Under the pieces are notes generated by a model that was not told where the DNA came from, ran no database searches, and worked only from the letters and a program-made list of their open reading frames with translations. Positions 48,080 to 51,374 of a stretch of 51,374 bases of DNA are shown piece after piece. The stretch is from Vittaforma corneae ATCC 50505 (Eukaryota > Microsporidia > Nosematidae): the NCBI RefSeq assembly GCF_000231115.1, contig NW_006889853.1, positions 11,950 through 63,323 of the forward strand, in the 5' to 3' direction. Position numbers and translations under genes: made by a program. Within the stretch, counting starts at the first letter, position 1; every line of letters starts with the position of its first letter.

Positions 48080-48880
48080 TCAGAGTACGAATTCGCTAAT
48101 GCTATTACTCATGTCTTCATTGCTATTTCCTATAAAATCAGAAAACTTAAAACTGCGGTTTCCATGGCATTTCACTGTTGATTTGAGTGTTCCATCGTTA
48201 AATCCTTCAAAATACTCGCATATTAGCACCGTTCCATCAATGCCTTTCCTGTACATTGTAAACATAACCTCATCAATACTGGAAACGCCAAGGAGTGAAA
48301 CATTAGAGTGTGAATAGCTGAATTCAATAGTAGAACTGGTTGAAATGACGCATACGTTTGGTGGTATTCCATCATCATCTATGAGTGATGAAGCCTGGCA
48401 AGTATCCAAAATAAGTAATATTTTTGACACTCTCTGGGAAAGTGGGTTTATGGCTCTCATCAAGTCATTTTTAAAAATAAAGTACCGATCAGAAACTTTA
48501 AAAAACTGCTCCCTGGCATGTCCACACATATAAAAGATCAAACTATCCTTGGAATCAAGTCTGTAAAGTAGGGGGTGTCTTAAATAAAAAATGTTCAGGA
48601 TAAAATGCTCACTGATTTTGGATGGTGGCATTTGGTAATGAGGAATTGATATATCCTCTGATAAAAAGACTTTGTCTTTGAAAATGTTTCTTGGATCCAT
48701 AAAAGGATCCTCCCTCTGGAAAATTAGGATATTCTCTGAAGGAAGACCTGAATTTCTTAAAAGATAATGCATTACTTGAATATTTGACATGTGACGATAA
48801 TTAAAGAAATTCTTTGAAGTGTTAATGAGAATTCCCATTGTTTTGCAATAGCCTTTCAATAAATGAAAAAGTATTATCAT
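48080..48880 (-). CDS. GPI8: GPI transamidase catalytic subunit Gpi8/PIG-K
   Basis: 266 residues. TATACCCCA directly precedes the ATG at 48880, giving a short hydrophobic leader (MIILFHLLKGYCKT) before the conserved ILINTSKNFFNYRHMSNIQV (family ILVSTSRFWFNYRHVAN). The cysteine-protease dyad is visible: His121 in YMCGHAREQFFK and Cys161 in ILDTCQASSL. The usual GHGG after the catalytic His is GHAR here. Gpi8 transfers pre-made GPI anchors to proteins in the ER lumen and is a C13-type cysteine protease. The C-terminal part (KCHGNRSFKFSDFIGN) corresponds to the family's DLF...ITDFFG segment. The lumenal tail and transmembrane helix of yeast Gpi8 are not seen. Confidence 0.88.
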   Translation of the reverse strand: MIILFHLLKGYCKTMGILINTSKNFFNYRHMSNIQVMHYLLRNSGLPSENILIFQREDPFMDPRNIFKDKVFLSEDISIPHYQMPPSKISEHFILNIFYLRHPLLYRLDSKDSLIFYMCGHAREQFFKVSDRYFIFKNDLMRAINPLSQRVSKILLILDTCQASSLIDDDGIPPNVCVISTSSTIEFSYSHSNVSLLGVSSIDEVMFTMYRKGIDGTVLICEYFEGFNDGTLKSTVKCHGNRSFKFSDFIGNSNEDMSNSISEFVL

Positions 48881-48976
48881 TGGGGTATAAACAAAAATTA
48901 CTCTGAAAATTAGACCACAGTTTTAAAAGATTGCTTTAAAATTTTGCATAAACAAAGCGCTGTTGTATGCAAAGTT

Positions 48977-49546
48977 TTAGTCAATGTGTTTGTTGTGTGT
49001 TTGGTTATTGTCTAATAGCATTTTTATATATTGATTCTTATTGAATTCAGGTTTTAAATGGTTTTCCCTAAAAGTACTCCAGGCCGTACTGTTATCATCA
49101 CAAATACTCAGAATAAGTGAAAATGAAATACTCTTTGAGTAGTCTAGCTTAGAAAAAATATCAAACTCCAGCAATAAACTTGCAGCTCCAGGATTGTAAT
49201 GTGAAATGTCTGAAAGCATCAGACAAATTTTATCGTAAAACTCGCTTTTTTCCAAATATGGAAGTATTTTACAGGTCATTTTTTGGATTGCTGCTTGAAA
49301 TTGCATGTTGCTATCCAACAAAATCAAGTGCAGTCGATCAATGAGTTCGACTCTTGGCTCTTTTATAAATTCCTCAAGAGTACTTTTAAATGCATGTGCT
49401 TCTGAATTGCAAGCCTCATCAAAATCTTCATTTAGCGATGCTTCTGTGTCTATTTCTTGTGTCCCAGTTGATTGTGTCGTGTATTTTGACACTCTGCCTG
49501 GTTCTTTTTCATTTTCTTTTTGTCCGTGTGGTATTGGAACTAGCAT
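48977..49546 (-). CDS. Helical protein, 189 residues, unknown
   Basis: The ATG at 49546 is preceded by CACCCCAAA, the start signal of this genome, so I prefer it to the ATG at 49567. Residues 1-~50 are polar and probably disordered (GQKENEKEPGR, TQSTGTQEID). The rest is helical, with LIDRLHLILLDSNMQFQAAI and ASLLLEFDIFSKL suggesting ARM/HEAT-like pairs, as in Fes1/HspBP1-type proteins, but this is weak. The gene lies divergent from the E2 gene with ~180 bases between starts. Confidence 0.6.
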   Translation of the reverse strand: MLVPIPHGQKENEKEPGRVSKYTTQSTGTQEIDTEASLNEDFDEACNSEAHAFKSTLEEFIKEPRVELIDRLHLILLDSNMQFQAAIQKMTCKILPYLEKSEFYDKICLMLSDISHYNPGAASLLLEFDIFSKLDYSKSISFSLILSICDDNSTAWSTFRENHLKPEFNKNQYIKMLLDNNQTHNKHID

Positions 49547-49728
49547 TTTGGGGTGCTGATGGGTCAATCTATTTTATAACAAGTAAGTTACGTTACAGAA
49601 GATTGTATCCCCAAAACTTTATGGCAGGTTTTCTATTTCAAACAATGTCATTCCTGTTGAACCATGTATTGGACAGAATTATCTTTGAGTTTCTACTTAA
49701 TCTTTGGTTTTTCTTTTATGTTGTCCAT

Positions 49729-50193
49729 ATGGAGGCTAGTATAAGACTACAGAATGAGCTTCAGAGTTTCCAAAAACAAAAATGCTTTGGGTTTTATGCA
49801 AAGCCAAATCCAAACAATATCTTTCAGTGGAAGTGTCAGTTCTATCACAAGGGATATTTCTTCAGTCTTTCGATGATCTTCACAAAGGATTATCCTTTAT
49901 CTCCACCAAGAATAAAATTTGATGAAAAAGTGTTTCATCCTAACGTGTTTTCGGACAATTCAATCTGTTTGGATATTATTTCAAGTAAATGGAGTCCTTC
50001 ATTGACCATAAAGGATATTTTGAATGGCCTAAAACAACTACTTGATTTTCCAAATCCAAATAGTCCAGCAAATACTGCTGCTGCCAGTCTTTATTCATCT
50101 GATCTTGTAAAATATGAAGAAAAGGTAAAAAGCTTCAATGATAAGTATCACACTCAATATAAGCTAGCAAACTTTAGAAAAATTAAGAAATAG
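49729..50193 (+). CDS. Ubiquitin-conjugating enzyme E2, Rad6/Ubc2-like
   Basis: 154 residues from the ATG at 49729, matching the usual E2 N-terminal helix (SIRLQNELQSFQK); the frame is open further upstream but unconserved. Motifs: YPLSPPRIKF (55-64), HPNVFSDNSICLDII (70-84) with catalytic Cys80, KWSPSLTIKDILNGLKQLL (87-105) and PNPNSPAN (108-115). The CLDII-x-x-KWSP spacing without acidic insertion, and PNPNSPAN, are typical of Rad6/Ubc2. Rad6 ubiquitinates histone H2B and PCNA and acts with Rad18, Bre1 or Ubr1. A somewhat longer C-terminus (KYHTQYKLANFRKIKK) is basic rather than acidic as in yeast. Ubc1-like E2s are the alternative. Confidence 0.85.
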   Translation: MEASIRLQNELQSFQKQKCFGFYAKPNPNNIFQWKCQFYHKGYFFSLSMIFTKDYPLSPPRIKFDEKVFHPNVFSDNSICLDIISSKWSPSLTIKDILNGLKQLLDFPNPNSPANTAAASLYSSDLVKYEEKVKSFNDKYHTQYKLANFRKIKK

Positions 50194-51258
50194 AGTGTTA
50201 ATAAATTGACTTTATAGCTATTTCCAATACAAGAAGTGTGCTTTTTTATTGTTTACAATCCTATTTAAAATTTTTACTGTGTGATTGGTCATATTTTATT
50301 GATTGTATACTTTTTACACTCTTTGTTTTAAGGCTTTGTTTTTCTTGTACCATTAAATTTTTGGCCATATTTATAACAGTCTTGTGTCTTCTATGAAATA
50401 TTAGAAAATATACAACAAATATTGAAGTAAAGCCATGAGTGCGTGTATTTGCATTAATCTTGATTCACGTTATTTAAAAAGCTTTATCCGAATAGGTCAG
50501 CATGAATTGCTTGCTCTACATTATGGATTATTTGTTAAACCGAGGTTAACTTCTTATTAATCTATGATTGGCCCTTTAGATTGCATCTTTATTATTTTAA
50601 ATCGTATGTATAGTCCATTTTTGTTATGCTTTTGGTCTTTTATTAGGCTGGTATAAAACTACAACGCATCAGAGATTTGGTCTTAGTCATTTTACAAGGT
50701 TTATCATTGCATTGTTGTGGAAAAGTTTTTACCTCACAATCAACTAAATATATATCAAAGTGGCAATCTTCCATATTATGAATCGTAGAACCTGAGGAGA
50801 TAGTTGTTTGGAATGGCAAAAAGCATACCCAATGATGAACCAATTGAAAGAAACCAAAAGGCAAATCTAGGCATGTCTCTTTTATATTAAAATTATGTAC
50901 ATGATCAAAGGAATGAGCTAATCCTCATTGCATCATTTTATATCCGCTTATACTATATTCTTCGTATATGAATTTTAATCATTTCCCCATACAGTTTTTA
51001 AAAGGATGTATTGTTCTTGTCAAATATTTTTATTTTAACTATAGATGATGTAAGACATTCATTGTAAACAAAGAGGTTTGGGGGTTGGTATGAATATTAT
51101 GAGAAATACTGTGTGGAAATTCAAAAATAATATGTTATAAGTCGAAGCAAATTGATGTAAGAGAAGGATGTTATCATTGTCTGCAACGGTATAGATTATG
51201 TTATTTCAGGCCATACTGGAGCATGGTTATATGGATCATTTAAAAAGTAGTATTTGAT
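50194..51258. other. 1.06 kb AT-rich region without recognised gene
   Basis: Very AT-rich, with no frame longer than ~75 codons and none with a motif. No tRNA or rRNA feature was seen. It separates the E2 gene from the minus-strand gene entering at the right edge. Confidence 0.5.
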
Positions 51259-51374
51259 TCAAATAAAATAAGTTAAATCTGTATATTCCAATGGCTTGTA
51301 AGAGGAATAAAAAGGAGCCTTGCCTCGCGTCTTTTCTACTATCTTCTTCTTGTCTTTCTCATCCAAAGTGCCCT
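51259..51374 (-). CDS. C-terminal end of an unknown gene entering from the right edge
   Basis: One minus frame is open from the edge to a TGA at 51259-51261, giving 37 residues: a Lys/Asp-rich start (DEKDKKKIVEKTRGK) and APFYSSYKPLEYTDLTYFI at the end. The other two frames stop within 40 bases. The change from the AT-rich spacer to higher-GC, codon-like sequence at 51300 supports coding. Too short to identify. Confidence 0.5.
   Translation of the reverse strand, partial: GTLDEKDKKKIVEKTRGKAPFYSSYKPLEYTDLTYFI

Noticed and set aside
47883..48317. 144-codon plus-strand frame
   Set aside because: Mostly antisense to the 3' part of GPI8, with no recognisable domain.
1..51374. Transposons, CRISPR arrays, rRNA or telomere repeats
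   Set aside because: No transposase, integrase or reverse transcriptase motifs, no spaced short repeats, and no rRNA or telomere-like sequence were seen.

Overview
The window reads as a compact unicellular eukaryotic genome, most likely a microsporidian. It holds about 41 genes in 51 kb on both strands, nearly all without introns. Many proteins are shorter than their yeast counterparts. Most start codons are preceded within a few bases by a C-triplet (ACCC/CCCC), a pattern known from microsporidian promoters. The core genes are fungal-type and strongly reduced: poly(A) polymerase, histone H2A, VTC polyphosphate polymerase, Gpi8, Mak21, Sda1, Rrn3. A Jac1/HscB-like J protein fits a relict mitochondrion (mitosome). 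I cannot assign a genus; base composition would allow a Trachipleistophora/Vavraia-like or Nematocida-like lineage.

Layout. 1-5.7 kb: 3'-truncated Ste24-like CAAX protease, a gene-free 1.4 kb stretch, a six-helix membrane protein, a tandem pair of small two-helix membrane proteins and a PX-domain protein. 5.9-33.2 kb: a dense housekeeping block with PAP1, H2A, a forkhead factor, HIR1/HIRA, MAK21/NOC1, JAC1, DED1, an RFC small subunit, a tRNA-Ala, SDA1, RRN3, a possible secreted protein, CDC23/APC8, VTC, coiled-coil and PH proteins, a Tup1-like WD protein and a Mis18-like protein. 34.0-42.6 kb: seven tandem same-strand copies of an unrecognised ~306-aa, roughly eight-helix membrane protein. 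43.0-50.2 kb: a karyopherin-like HEAT protein, ribosomal protein uL5, Gpi8, a Rad6-like E2 and several unknown small genes in visibly AT-richer DNA. At the right edge is the C-terminus of one more minus-strand gene.

How the genes fit together. Ribosome production is well represented (RRN3 for Pol I, MAK21 and SDA1 for the 60S subunit, uL5 itself), with SDA1 and RRN3 divergent from one short intergenic region. Chromatin and centromere functions are a second theme (H2A, HIR1, Mis18-like, Tup1-like, Rad6-like, forkhead).

The most striking features are two. First, six genes whose conserved protein continues across a single-base frame change: HIR1, RFC, SDA1, CDC23 and two of the seven membrane paralogues, seven sites in all. 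Correcting each by one base gives exactly family-length proteins, so these are either assembly indels, real frameshifts tolerated by the cell, or (for SDA1) a 22-nt intron. Second, the seven-copy membrane protein array, with a shared upstream element TTGATTGAYGT 32-42 bases before most of its start codons. This is the best candidate for an undescribed, lineage-specific system.
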